DNA from: Duncaniella muricolitica
Lineage (GTDB): Bacteria; Bacteroidota; Bacteroidia; Bacteroidales; Muribaculaceae
Direction: 5' to 3'
NCBI GenBank assembly: GCA_025808375.1
Contig: CP061009.1
Location: 2,666,001 to 2,730,000 of the forward strand
DNA length: 64,000 nt
The notes beneath the pieces are model-generated. The model worked only from the letters and a program-made list of their open reading frames with translations, was not told the origin of the DNA and searched no databases. The stretch's first letter is position 1, and the number at the start of each line of letters is the position of its first letter. A program made the position numbers and the translations under genes. Below, piece by piece: positions 15,483 through 24,208 of this stretch.

Positions 15483-17411
15483 TTAGTCCTTGTTTTTTAG
15501 CTTCTTAATCGCCTTTTTGTTGATTTTCACTTTGTATTTGCCGCGAAGTTCCTTTACCCACTCGGCTTCGAGCTGCTGCTGGAGGTCGGTGGCGAGGGCG
15601 GCCTTGACATCAGATGCCTCTTCGGGCGACTCTATAACCTTGTGACCGTAGGGAAACCATGCCACCCATTTGCCTACAGGCTGAGCTTTCTCTCCTCCAA
15701 ACGCTATCTGGTCGATGATGGCATTGTCACCCTTGGCTGTAAGCACGCGCTCCACCTTGACATCGCGGCCAAAACGTTCGTTCATGGCGTGAACAAGCGA
15801 GTCGGTGGCTATTGATGCGGAGGCAAGATACCCTTTGGCTTCGGAGGCCACGGAGTCGCTGGTAGCGAATACCACATAGCCCTTGAATCGGGGTGTATCC
15901 CATGTATAATTGCCGCGATGGGCGGTAAAATAGGCTTTCTGGGCGTCAATATCGGTCGATGAACGATCCCACACCTTGCGGTTGCTTATCTCAAAAAGCA
16001 GTATGCCGTCGCGATATTCGTTCACGAGGTTGCGGTAATCGGCATCGGTCTCCTGAAGACGTGTACGGGCAAGGGCAACAGTCGACTCGTCGATACATAC
16101 GGCTGTCATCTCCTCAAATGCAAGACTCAGGTCGCCCATAGGCATTGAGCCGAGGCGTTTGGCCACATCACTCACCTTTACATCTCCCGAGGGGAATGAG
16201 GCGATAACGTCGTTATCGGAGGCGAGAGCGGCAAGAGCTTCCGGCTGTGAGGCCGCTCCGGAAATTATGGCATAAGCCTTGTCAAGCACGGAGGTCGAGG
16301 GGGTGACGCCACACTCCTTGCGGATATTGGCGAGATACTCTTTGTGAGGGAGCACTGCGCGACCGTCACGACGCATGCTTGCATCAATCACACCACGGGC
16401 TTCGTCGAGTGTGGGAAGCGGTTTGTAATCGAGTGTCTGGACTATGTGATAACCGTAAGCTGTGGCAAAAGGCTCGGAAATCTCTCCCGGCTTGAGCGAA
16501 TAGGCGGCTTCTTCAAACTGAGGTACCATCACACCACGGCCAAAAAATCCCAGATTACCGCCCTGACGCGCCGACCCGGGGTCTTCGCTCTCGGCCCGCG
16601 CCAAGGATTCGAAATCGGCACCGTTTTTAAGCAATACGGCTATGGAGTCAATCTGCGCCTTCTTGAGAGCAGCCTCCTCGGGCGAGAGACCCTGTGTGAG
16701 TTTGAGTATATGGCGCGCCGAGACATCGCCGGTGGCCGGACGTTCATCGGTGACTTTGACTATATGGTAGCCGTAGGGAGCGTCCTCAAACACTTCGGAA
16801 ATCTCTCCGACAGGAGTTTCATAAGCAGCCTTCTCAAACGGATAGGGAAACTGGTTGGCCATTATGTAGCCCATGCTTCCGTGGTTGCGCACGGCCGAGC
16901 CGTCCGACGAATATCTCACGGCCATCTCTCCGAAATCAGCCCCGGCAACAATGGCTTTGCGTATCGAGTCGAGACGAGCCTTGTTGGCCTCCCGTTCAGC
17001 CTTTGACGCTCCGAGGGGCACCATGATATGGCTTACACAGCGCGAACGCGACATGCGGCCGTAAGCCTCATTGACCAGACGCTGTTCCACAAGCGAGTCA
17101 CGCAGATAGGGAGCCGAGAGCTCGGCGCAATATCCGTTATATTCGTCACGAAATGTCGCTGTGGTGTCAATCCCGGCGGCTTCGGCATCGGCCACCTTAA
17201 GCTTGTAGACGACAAACATGTCGACATACTCTTCAAGGCTTTGCGGAGTCGCCTGCTGGAGGTTGTTCTTGTTATATAGATATTCAAACTCGCTCTGCTT
17301 TATGTCTTTGCCGTTGACCGTCATCACTATGGGATCGGCCTGGCGGTTGGCTGCGGTGGCTGACAGTATGGCTGCCGCGACAGTTGCCACCGGAATGAGG
17401 TGTTTCTTCAT
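15483..17411 (-). CDS. Periplasmic peptidyl-prolyl isomerase with two parvulin domains (SurA/PrsA-like)
   Basis: 642 residues from the ATG at 17411, where a signal peptide MKKHLIPVATVAAAILSATA begins; an upstream in-frame Met gives a meaningless hydrophobic-basic leader. A SurA-like N-terminal chaperone helix region (DIKQSEFEYLYNKNN) is followed by two rotamase domains, about residues 120-220 (starting VSHIMVPLG) and 225-325 (ARHILKLTQG). A long C-terminal helical part ends in a basic tail. It is expected to help fold outer-membrane proteins. guaB lies upstream on the same strand but is separated by a terminator and about 170 bases. Confidence 0.88.
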   Translation of the reverse strand: MKKHLIPVATVAAAILSATAANRQADPIVMTVNGKDIKQSEFEYLYNKNNLQQATPQSLEEYVDMFVVYKLKVADAEAAGIDTTATFRDEYNGYCAELSAPYLRDSLVEQRLVNEAYGRMSRSRCVSHIMVPLGASKAEREANKARLDSIRKAIVAGADFGEMAVRYSSDGSAVRNHGSMGYIMANQFPYPFEKAAYETPVGEISEVFEDAPYGYHIVKVTDERPATGDVSARHILKLTQGLSPEEAALKKAQIDSIAVLLKNGADFESLARAESEDPGSARQGGNLGFFGRGVMVPQFEEAAYSLKPGEISEPFATAYGYHIVQTLDYKPLPTLDEARGVIDASMRRDGRAVLPHKEYLANIRKECGVTPSTSVLDKAYAIISGAASQPEALAALASDNDVIASFPSGDVKVSDVAKRLGSMPMGDLSLAFEEMTAVCIDESTVALARTRLQETDADYRNLVNEYRDGILLFEISNRKVWDRSSTDIDAQKAYFTAHRGNYTWDTPRFKGYVVFATSDSVASEAKGYLASASIATDSLVHAMNERFGRDVKVERVLTAKGDNAIIDQIAFGGEKAQPVGKWVAWFPYGHKVIESPEEASDVKAALATDLQQQLEAEWVKELRGKYKVKINKKAIKKLKNKD

Positions 17412-17520
17412 CGGTATATTATAAAATACGTATAAAAAACGTACATAATGACATATTATTGTGCGGATAATTATGAAAGTCCGACACAAAAGAATGTTTA
17501 CCGGACTGAGACAAAGAGAT

Positions 17521-17566
17521 ACAAAAAAAGGACAAAAGCCTCATAAGAAACTTCTGCCCTTTTGAT
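17521..17566 (-). terminator. Terminator after guaB
   Basis: AAAAGGACAAAAG (17527-17539) pairs with CTTCTGCCCTTTT (17552-17564) in 11 of 13 positions; on the - strand it ends in a T-run. The arm and the preceding GATACAAAA block also occur in the large hairpin at 19811-19974. Confidence 0.7.
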
Positions 17567-17581
17567 ATTTTAGCAAGAGGA

Positions 17582-19060
17582 TTATCTGCTTGATGCGCTG
17601 TAGTTGGGAGCCTCGCTTGTGATGGCCACATCGTGAGGATGGCTTTCGGCCACACCTGCATTGGTGATGCGTGTAAACTTGGCCTCATGGAGACGCTCGA
17701 TGTCAGCCGCGCCGCAATATCCCATGCCCGAACGCAGACCGCCGAGCATCTGATATACCACCTCGAAGAGCATGCCCTTGTAGGGGACGCGTGCGGCGAT
17801 GCCTTCGGGGACGAGCTTCTTGGCATCAGTCTCGTTGCCCTGGAAGTAACGGTCCTTTGAACCCTTCTCCATAGCCTCGAGCGAACCCATGCCGCGATAA
17901 GACTTGTATTTACGGCCGTTATATATAATGGTGTCGCCGGGTGACTCCTCGACTCCGGCAAGCATACCGCCGAGCATTACGGAATACGCGCCGGCAGCAA
18001 GAGCCTTGACAATGTCGCCCGAGTAGCGTATGCCACCGTCGGCAATCAGGGGCACACCTGTACCCTTGAGGGCCTTGGCCACGTCATAGACAGCACTCAA
18101 CTGGGGCACACCCACACCGGCGATGATACGGGTGGTACAGATTGAACCCGGGCCGATGCCTACCTTCACACCGTCGGCACCGTTGTCAACGAGATAGCGG
18201 GCAGCCTCGCCTGTGGCGATGTTTCCGACCACTACATCGATATGGGGATACTTCTCCTTGATGGCACGGAGCACACCGATAACGCCACGCGAATGTCCGT
18301 GGGCGGTGTCGATGACAATAGCGTCGGCACCTGCCTCGACAAGAGCGTCGACACGCTCCATTGAGTCGGGGGTCACACCTACACCGGCAGCCACGCGAAG
18401 ACGTCCGAGACGGTCTTTGCAGGCGTTGGGTTTATCCTTGGCTTTGGTAATGTCCTTATATGTGACAAGACCGACAAGACGGTTGTCGCTGTCAACTACG
18501 GGGAGTTTCTCTATCTTGTGACGCTGAAGTATCTGAGCGGCTTCCTCAAGATCGGTCGACTGATTGGTGGTGATGAGATGCTCCGAAGTCATCACTTCGT
18601 CGATGGGACGCTGGAGGTTCTGCTCGAAACGCAGGTCGCGGTTGGTGACAATGCCCACCAGTTTACGGTCATCGTCCACCACAGGTATGCCACCGATATG
18701 ATATTCCTTCATCATGGCAAGCGCGTCGGCCACAGTGGAGCCGCGGCGTATTGTCACGGGATCATATATCATACCATTCTCGGCACGCTTCACAGCGTGT
18801 ACCTGACGGGCCTGTTCGGCTATCGGCATATTCTTGTGTATCACACCTATACCACCTTCGCGCGCTATGGCTATGGCCAAAGCAGCCTCGGTGACTGTGT
18901 CCATGGCAGCGGAGACAAGGGGCACATTCAGCGTGATGTTGCGTGAGAAACGGGTAGAAAGATTGACTTCGCGGGGCAATACTTCCGAATAAGCCGGAAT
19001 AAGGAGGACATCATCAAATGTGAGTCCGTCCATTTTTACTCGATCAGCAATAAATGACAT
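17582..19060 (-). CDS. guaB: Inosine-5'-monophosphate dehydrogenase
   Basis: 492 residues from the ATG at 19060 (MSFIADRV). It oxidises IMP to XMP with NAD+, the committed step of GMP synthesis. The N-terminal barrel segment DGLTFDDVLLIPAYSEVLP is diagnostic, two CBS domains sit at about 95-210, and the active-site loop GPGSICTTR carries C308. The phosphate loop (MLGGMLAGVEESPG) and the mobile flap (KYKSYRGMGSLEAM) are both present. The longer frame starting at 19093 would lie upstream of the promoter and is rejected. It is monocistronic between its promoter and a terminator. Confidence 0.97.
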   Translation of the reverse strand: MSFIADRVKMDGLTFDDVLLIPAYSEVLPREVNLSTRFSRNITLNVPLVSAAMDTVTEAALAIAIAREGGIGVIHKNMPIAEQARQVHAVKRAENGMIYDPVTIRRGSTVADALAMMKEYHIGGIPVVDDDRKLVGIVTNRDLRFEQNLQRPIDEVMTSEHLITTNQSTDLEEAAQILQRHKIEKLPVVDSDNRLVGLVTYKDITKAKDKPNACKDRLGRLRVAAGVGVTPDSMERVDALVEAGADAIVIDTAHGHSRGVIGVLRAIKEKYPHIDVVVGNIATGEAARYLVDNGADGVKVGIGPGSICTTRIIAGVGVPQLSAVYDVAKALKGTGVPLIADGGIRYSGDIVKALAAGAYSVMLGGMLAGVEESPGDTIIYNGRKYKSYRGMGSLEAMEKGSKDRYFQGNETDAKKLVPEGIAARVPYKGMLFEVVYQMLGGLRSGMGYCGAADIERLHEAKFTRITNAGVAESHPHDVAITSEAPNYSASSR

Positions 19061-19081
19061 ATGAACTAAGTTTATTGCGTG

Positions 19082-19089
19082 CAAAGTTA
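19082..19089 (-). promoter_or_regulatory. guaB promoter -7 element
   Basis: CAAAGTTA on the + strand is TAACTTTG on the - strand, 21 bases upstream of the guaB ATG. No convincing -33 element at the usual spacing. Confidence 0.55.
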
Positions 19090-19145
19090 ACAATTTTCCT
19101 CAAATTATATGCAATGATTCTGCCACAAATCTACAATAAAATGTG

Positions 19146-19153
19146 TAGATTTG
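19146..19153 (+). promoter_or_regulatory. -7-like element just before the L,D-transpeptidase start
   Basis: TAGATTTG ends four bases before the ATG at 19158, so if used the mRNA would be leaderless or nearly so. The -33 region is poor. Confidence 0.4.
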
Positions 19154-19157
19154 CACT

Positions 19158-19799
19158 ATGAAAAAGATTTTGGCTCATATCTTGCTTGCATGCGCACCCG
19201 TCGTTTATGCCGCAACGGCTGACGGCGAGGAGATTGCCGACATCGTGACCGACGACGGCTATCGGCTGTCGGCTCCGGTGGCCGAAATGATAGGCAACTA
19301 TAAACGCACCCTCCCACCCGATCTGCCCGAGCCTGAAGGATGGGATGAGCTTGACTCGCCCTGCTCGGCCGCTCCGGGACGGATGAGAATCATGAAACAT
19401 ATCGTGGTCGACAAACCTCACACCCGCCTGTATGTGATGAATATGTTTGGCGACACCTTGTCGCGCTACCGCGTGTGCGCCTCGAAGGAGCGCGGACAGA
19501 AGACCGGTAAAGACGACTGGCGCACTCCCGAAGGCACATTCAAGGTCTACGGCATATACAACTCCACCGACTGGACCTACAAGGACACACAGGACAAGTG
19601 TTACGGACCGTTTTTCATAGCCCTGTGGACTCCGCCGTTTTACGGCATAGGCATCCACGGCACCAACGCGCCCTACTCCGTGCCGGGCCGACGCAGCCAC
19701 GGATGTATGCGTATGCACAACGAGGACATAGTACACGTCAAGCGGATGGTCGACAAAGACACCCGCATAACCGTACTCCCCGACCCTGTCGCCGAATAG
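19158..19799 (+). CDS. L,D-transpeptidase (YkuD domain)
   Basis: 213 residues. A signal peptide (ending near VVYAATA) is followed from about residue 75 by a YkuD domain. The catalytic signature H167-G-T-N then S-H181-G-C183-M-R-M is intact. Such enzymes make 3-3 cross-links in peptidoglycan or attach proteins to it, using the meso-DAP-containing stem peptide. A diaminopimelate dehydrogenase is also encoded in this window, but far away. MKK at the start fixes the N-terminus. It is convergent with the TIGR02757 gene, and the gap between them is one long hairpin. Confidence 0.9.
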   Translation: MKKILAHILLACAPVVYAATADGEEIADIVTDDGYRLSAPVAEMIGNYKRTLPPDLPEPEGWDELDSPCSAAPGRMRIMKHIVVDKPHTRLYVMNMFGDTLSRYRVCASKERGQKTGKDDWRTPEGTFKVYGIYNSTDWTYKDTQDKCYGPFFIALWTPPFYGIGIHGTNAPYSVPGRRSHGCMRMHNEDIVHVKRMVDKDTRITVLPDPVAE

Positions 19800-19810
19800 A
19801 CACAAACAAG

Positions 19811-19974
19811 GGGATACAAAAGTCTCAAAAGGACAAAAGAAACATAAGTTTTCAGATTAAAGACAGGAGTATATTTTGCAAAACATGCTTTTGCAATGTC
19901 AAATTTACTCCAGTACTTCTGTCTTTAATCTGAAAACTTATGTTTCTTTTGTCCTTTTGAGACTTTTGTATCCC
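19811..19974. repeat. 164-bp element with perfect 56-bp inverted repeat
   Basis: Left arm 19811-19866 and right arm 19919-19974 are perfectly complementary over 56 bases. The 52-base middle contains a second small palindrome (TTGCAAAA at 19876-19883 with TTTTGCAA at 19889-19896). It fills the whole gap between two convergent genes. It can act as a bidirectional terminator but is far longer than needed for that. Confidence 0.85.
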
Positions 19975-19977
19975 CCC

Positions 19978-20751
19978 TTAGAGCTTCATGCCTATTCCGA
20001 ATAGGGCAAAGTCATAGAGCACGGGGTCGTCGGGATTGAAGCGACGCAGCATGTCGGTAAGTTCAATCACCGCACGCTTGTCGTCACTCTTGCGTGTGAG
20101 CAGTCCGAGCTGACGCGACACGTTGCCGACATGCACGTCAAGCGGAATGAAGAGTTGCGACGGACGTATTATATCCCACACACCCATATCGACAATGCCG
20201 TCGTCGCGCACAAGCCAGCGAAGAGCCATATTGACTCGTTTGAGGGCCGTGGTCGAAAGATTCTGAGGCAGACAGCGCGATGCCAGCGAGGAGTCGGCTC
20301 CATCACCGTTGGCCTCGGCCAACTCGCGGTTAATGCCCTCGACGAGCTTCCACGACGGCAATTCGGCCGCACCTATATTTTCATGACGTCCGAACTCCTG
20401 AAGTGAACCGTGCCTGGAGTAAATCCGGCGCAATCCGCGGAGATAATACTTGAAATGACGGTTAAAAAATGTGCGGTGTATGTTGCCGCTGTCATCAAGA
20501 TCCTCATAGCCCTCGTCCATCACATAGGCATACGGGTGATGCCCCATGAGCGAGAGCATGCGGTCGCAGTCGCGGCATATCATGCGGCGGTTGCCCCACG
20601 CTATCGAGGAGGTGAGCAGCGACACAATCTCAATGTCGCGCACATCTTCAAAACGGCGAGGAAACTGCACCGGGTCTTCCGATATGAAGCCGGGCGAGTT
20701 GATACGCGCGGCCTCGGAGTCGAGCAAATCCTTAAAATCGTTGGATGTCAT
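19978..20751 (-). CDS. TIGR02757 family protein (DUF2400)
   Basis: 257 residues, the usual length for the family. The family is widespread in Bacteroidetes and related to helix-hairpin-helix DNA glycosylase-like folds, but no function is proven. Visible conserved stretches include SLLTSSIAWGNRRMI near residues 45-60, a central HFKYYLRGLRRIYSRHGS, and the C-terminal WDIIRPSQLFIPLDVHVGN with RQLGLLTRK, which looks like the HhH-containing part. There is no signal peptide. It stands alone on the - strand between two strong hairpins. Confidence 0.88.
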   Translation of the reverse strand: MTSNDFKDLLDSEAARINSPGFISEDPVQFPRRFEDVRDIEIVSLLTSSIAWGNRRMICRDCDRMLSLMGHHPYAYVMDEGYEDLDDSGNIHRTFFNRHFKYYLRGLRRIYSRHGSLQEFGRHENIGAAELPSWKLVEGINRELAEANGDGADSSLASRCLPQNLSTTALKRVNMALRWLVRDDGIVDMGVWDIIRPSQLFIPLDVHVGNVSRQLGLLTRKSDDKRAVIELTDMLRRFNPDDPVLYDFALFGIGMKL

Positions 20752-20774
20752 TGCTTTTGAATGTAAAATAATGG

Positions 20775-20829
20775 AAAATATAAAATGGAAAATGGGCTTT
20801 TCGGAGCTTCATTTTCCATTTTATATTTT
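20775..20829 (-). terminator. Terminator after the TlpA-like gene
   Basis: A perfect 20-bp inverted repeat (20775-20794 with 20810-20829) with a 15-base loop, AT-rich on both flanks. It lies between the stop of the TlpA-like gene and the start of the TIGR02757 gene. Confidence 0.85.
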
Positions 20830-20847
20830 AATTTTCAATGTTTTTTT

Positions 20848-21948
20848 TCAAAACGCTGCCACAGTGTCGGCCGACTGTATGGGAGTCATCGGCACTGAAG
20901 CCTCGGCGGGCTGATATTCAGCCATGGCCGCCTCGACATCCTTGACGAGAGCCTCGCCCTGCTTGTCACGCGACACGATGATGCCTTCGGGATTGATAAG
21001 CAGTATGCAGGGGATGCCCTGAATGCCGTAAAGGTCGGTCGGAATGGTCTGGGCATTGATGATGCAGGGCCATTTCAGGTCATGACTCTTGATTGCCTCA
21101 AGAGTATCCTCGGGCTTATCCCACACGGCTACGCCTACCACGTCGAGGCCTTTGTCCTTATATTTTGCGTAAAGTTCCTTGATGACTTTGAGCTGGCGCA
21201 CACATGGGCCACACCAACTGGCCCAGAAGTCTACGATAGTGTAACGGCCGGGCTTGACATAGTCGCTGAATTTAACAGTCTTGCCGTCATACTCCACGCT
21301 GAAATCCTTGTAATGCTTGCCCTCGCCTGTCTCTGACTGTACACGGAGAGTGTTCTGAAGAGCTTGAGCCTGCTTGGACGCGGCCAGCACTGGATTGGAA
21401 GCCATATCGGCCTCCATCTCGACAAGAGGCTTCTCATAGGCATCCTGCATGTAGAAGAAGAGTCCGAGCACATTGTCCTTGTTTTCATTATAAGCCTTGG
21501 AGGGAATGGCCATATACTCCGTCTCGAGCTCTTTGGCTTTGGCCACCTGAGTGCTGTCATTACGGTCGAGCTGGCGGAAGGCGGCAACGATATCGGCCAT
21601 CTGCTTCTGATAGGCTACAAACTTGTCGTTGAGCGGCGTGCCTGAAGGCATCTTGTCCTCACCGATGGTCACATCACCCTTCTCGATGAAGAATATGGGA
21701 CCGCGGGCTCCGTTGAGCATTATACGGCCTATCATCGGGGCGTCTACATGCCCCTCAAACCGTGCCACTCCGTCGGTGACTATTACCGAGTCCATCTTCT
21801 GAGCCGAATCCCAGTCGATGAGATAGGCCATAGTGTTGTTTGCGTCGGCTCCGGCCGGACACGTCACGGTGTAGTTGGGCTGAGCCTCCATTGAGCAGGC
21901 ACTCATCACGAGGAGCGCGCCGCCAAGCATAAATGAAATCTTTGACAT
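20848..21948 (-). CDS. TlpA-like thioredoxin-fold lipoprotein with N-terminal DUF4369
   Basis: 366 residues. The N-terminus has a lipoprotein signal with a lipobox ending MSAC, C18 being the lipidated residue. A DUF4369-like beta domain (about 25-120) and a helical linker precede a thioredoxin domain with WASWCGPC, redox cysteines C246 and C249. Such proteins are anchored in the periplasm and reduce or shuffle disulfides; DUF4369-TlpA fusions are typical of Bacteroidetes. A Pro-containing loop (GIQGIPCILLINPEG) provides the usual cis-Pro site. It lies 38 bases downstream of glgB on the same strand and may be cotranscribed with it. Confidence 0.87.
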   Translation of the reverse strand: MSKISFMLGGALLVMSACSMEAQPNYTVTCPAGADANNTMAYLIDWDSAQKMDSVIVTDGVARFEGHVDAPMIGRIMLNGARGPIFFIEKGDVTIGEDKMPSGTPLNDKFVAYQKQMADIVAAFRQLDRNDSTQVAKAKELETEYMAIPSKAYNENKDNVLGLFFYMQDAYEKPLVEMEADMASNPVLAASKQAQALQNTLRVQSETGEGKHYKDFSVEYDGKTVKFSDYVKPGRYTIVDFWASWCGPCVRQLKVIKELYAKYKDKGLDVVGVAVWDKPEDTLEAIKSHDLKWPCIINAQTIPTDLYGIQGIPCILLINPEGIIVSRDKQGEALVKDVEAAMAEYQPAEASVPMTPIQSADTVAAF

Positions 21949-21986
21949 CTGCTTTCTTTAAGCTGAAATTATGTTATGATTTTTCT

Positions 21987-23999
21987 TTATTGTCTTTTAA
22001 GACGTAGCACCTGGGCTGAGCGTGGCGGCATGTAGAGACGCAGCCATTCACGTCCGGCAGGCGCGAAGAGGGGGTCGTGCTGAGTGAGATGGCTTACGCT
22101 CTCATCAATGTTGCCATAGCCGCCATATTCAGGCGAGTCGGTCGACAACACCACCTCATACTCTCCGGCAGGGGCAAGTATGCCATAACCTGTAAAAGCC
22201 TTGACTGGATTGAAGTTGAATACAAACACGAGGTCTCCTCTGCGGAATGCGAGCACCTGGTCGCTGTCCTTCTCCCACAGTTTGTCGACAGGCAGAGCCT
22301 GGAAGTTGTACACGTCCGATATGACTCGTATCATATCATTGTCAAACGCGTTGAGATATTTGTATTTCAAATCTTCGCGGTCAACAAGATCCCACTGGCG
22401 GCGGGCATACTTGTAGCTCCAGCCGTTGCCCTCGCGGGGGAAGTCAATCCATTCGGGATGTCCGAACTCGTTGCCCATAAAGTTGAGATAGCCGCCGTTG
22501 ATGGTCGCAGCCGTCACGAGGCGTATCATCTTGTGGAGAGCCATGCCGCGGGCCACGACCATATTGTCGTCATCGACCATCATGTGCCAGTACATCTCCT
22601 TGTCAATGAGGCGGAATATGACAGTCTTGTCGCCCACCAGAGCCTGGTCGTGACTCTCGACATACGAGATGGTCTTCTCGTCGGCGCGACGGTTGGTCAG
22701 CTCCCAGAATATGGATGTGGGTTTCCAGTCCTCGTCCTTGCGCTCCTTGAGTGTCTTGATCCAATAGTCGGGAATGCCCATGGCCATACGGTAGTCAAAT
22801 CCGATGCCGCCATCCTTGAAAGGCACGGCAAGTCCGGGCATACCGCTCATCTCCTCGGCAATGGTTATGGCCGAGGGATTGATTTCATGTATGAGTTTGT
22901 TGGCAAGGGTCAGATAGGTGATTGCGTTGGTATCCTGCGAACCGTTGTAATAGTCGTCATATGAGCCGAAAGCCTGGCCGAGTCCGTGGCTGTAATAGAG
23001 CATGGAGGTAACGCCGTCAAAGCGGAAACCGTCAAACTTGAACTCCTGAAGCCAATATTTGCAGTTGGAAAGCAGGAAGTTGATGACATCGTTCTTGCCA
23101 TAGTCAAAGCAGAGCGAGTCCCACGCCGGATGTTCGCGACGGCCGTCGCCATAGAAATACTGGTCATACGAGCCGTCAAGGCGTCCGAGACCCTCGACCT
23201 CGTTTTTCACAGCGTGACTGTGCACGATGTCCATAATCACCGCGATGCCGAGCTCATGGGCACGGTCGATGAGGCTCTTGAGTTCCTCAGGAGTGCCGAA
23301 ACGGCTCGACGGCGCGTAGAAACTCGACACATGATAGCCAAATGACCCGTAATAGGGGTGCTCCTGTATGGCCATAATCTGTATGGCATTGTAACCGTCG
23401 GCCGCGATGCGAGGCAACACGTTGTCGCGAAATTCTACATATGTGCCCACCCCTTCGCGCTGCTGGGCCATGCCGATATGACACTCATAGATGAGCAGCG
23501 GACGCGTGTCGGGACGAAACCGTTTCACCTTCCATTTGTATACATCGGGGGCCCACACCTGGGCAGAGAACACGTGAGTGTTTTCGTCCTGCACCACACG
23601 GGTGGCATAGGCCGGGATGCGCTCGCCGCGTCCGCCATCCCAGGTGACAATCATCTTGTAGAGATCGCCGTGGCTGATGGCATCGCCTTTGAGTTTCAGC
23701 TCCCACACACCGTTTTTCTTGGGCTTGAGGGCATATTTTTTAAGCTCCTTCCATTTGGAGAAATCACCGATGAGCGTAATCGCGGTGGCATTGGGAGCCC
23801 ATTCGCGAAACACCCAGCCGTCGGCCGTGCGGTGGAGCCCGAAATAATTGTGCGCGTTGGCAAACGATTCGAGCTTGCCGTCAGGGCCGCACAATTCCAG
23901 CTCTTTGTTTACGGCATCATTGTGTCGTCCTATGATGGCGGAAGCATACGGCTCGAGCCACGGGTCATTCTTGAGGATGTTGAGAGTCTTTTTTTTCAT
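21987..23999 (-). CDS. glgB: 1,4-alpha-glucan branching enzyme (GH13, eukaryote-like type)
   Basis: 670 residues. It cuts alpha-1,4 glucan chains and re-attaches them by alpha-1,6 bonds. An N-terminal CBM48 domain (about 45-140) precedes the GH13 barrel. Catalytic residues are D328 in GFRFDGVTSM and E382 in IAEEMSG; the third Asp lies in SYVESHDQALVGD. The order and wording of the motifs match the eukaryote-type branching enzymes commonly found in Bacteroidetes rather than the E. coli type. No other glycogen gene is adjacent. A promoter about 120 bases upstream gives it a long leader. Confidence 0.93.
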   Translation of the reverse strand: MKKKTLNILKNDPWLEPYASAIIGRHNDAVNKELELCGPDGKLESFANAHNYFGLHRTADGWVFREWAPNATAITLIGDFSKWKELKKYALKPKKNGVWELKLKGDAISHGDLYKMIVTWDGGRGERIPAYATRVVQDENTHVFSAQVWAPDVYKWKVKRFRPDTRPLLIYECHIGMAQQREGVGTYVEFRDNVLPRIAADGYNAIQIMAIQEHPYYGSFGYHVSSFYAPSSRFGTPEELKSLIDRAHELGIAVIMDIVHSHAVKNEVEGLGRLDGSYDQYFYGDGRREHPAWDSLCFDYGKNDVINFLLSNCKYWLQEFKFDGFRFDGVTSMLYYSHGLGQAFGSYDDYYNGSQDTNAITYLTLANKLIHEINPSAITIAEEMSGMPGLAVPFKDGGIGFDYRMAMGIPDYWIKTLKERKDEDWKPTSIFWELTNRRADEKTISYVESHDQALVGDKTVIFRLIDKEMYWHMMVDDDNMVVARGMALHKMIRLVTAATINGGYLNFMGNEFGHPEWIDFPREGNGWSYKYARRQWDLVDREDLKYKYLNAFDNDMIRVISDVYNFQALPVDKLWEKDSDQVLAFRRGDLVFVFNFNPVKAFTGYGILAPAGEYEVVLSTDSPEYGGYGNIDESVSHLTQHDPLFAPAGREWLRLYMPPRSAQVLRLKRQ

Positions 24000-24124
24000 A
24001 ATTGACGATTATAATCGTGAGGGTAATTGTCATAAAGGAATGTGTCAACAAGCAGCCGGGCCGTCCGCATCGAAGCGCGCCCGTCAAAACAATTGATTAT
24101 CACACTATCCTTATAGATAACGTA

Positions 24125-24156
24125 CAAACTTACGAAAAAACTTCGAGCTATCCCAA
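24125..24156 (-). promoter_or_regulatory. glgB promoter
   Basis: Read on the - strand: TTGG (24153-24156), a 20-base spacer, then TAAGTTTG (24125-24132). This predicts a start near 24118 and a leader of roughly 120 bases before the glgB ATG. The leader contains a short palindrome near 24005-24018 and nothing else I recognise. Confidence 0.6.
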
Positions 24157-24208
24157 TAATATGTCATTTTATTTGCCCGTCAAGGCATTTTGGACATGAT
24201 TTGACACC

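Noticed and set aside
24000..24208. Possible riboswitch or small RNA in the leader of glgB
   Set aside because: Only a 14-base palindrome near 24005 is visible; no known riboswitch core could be recognised.
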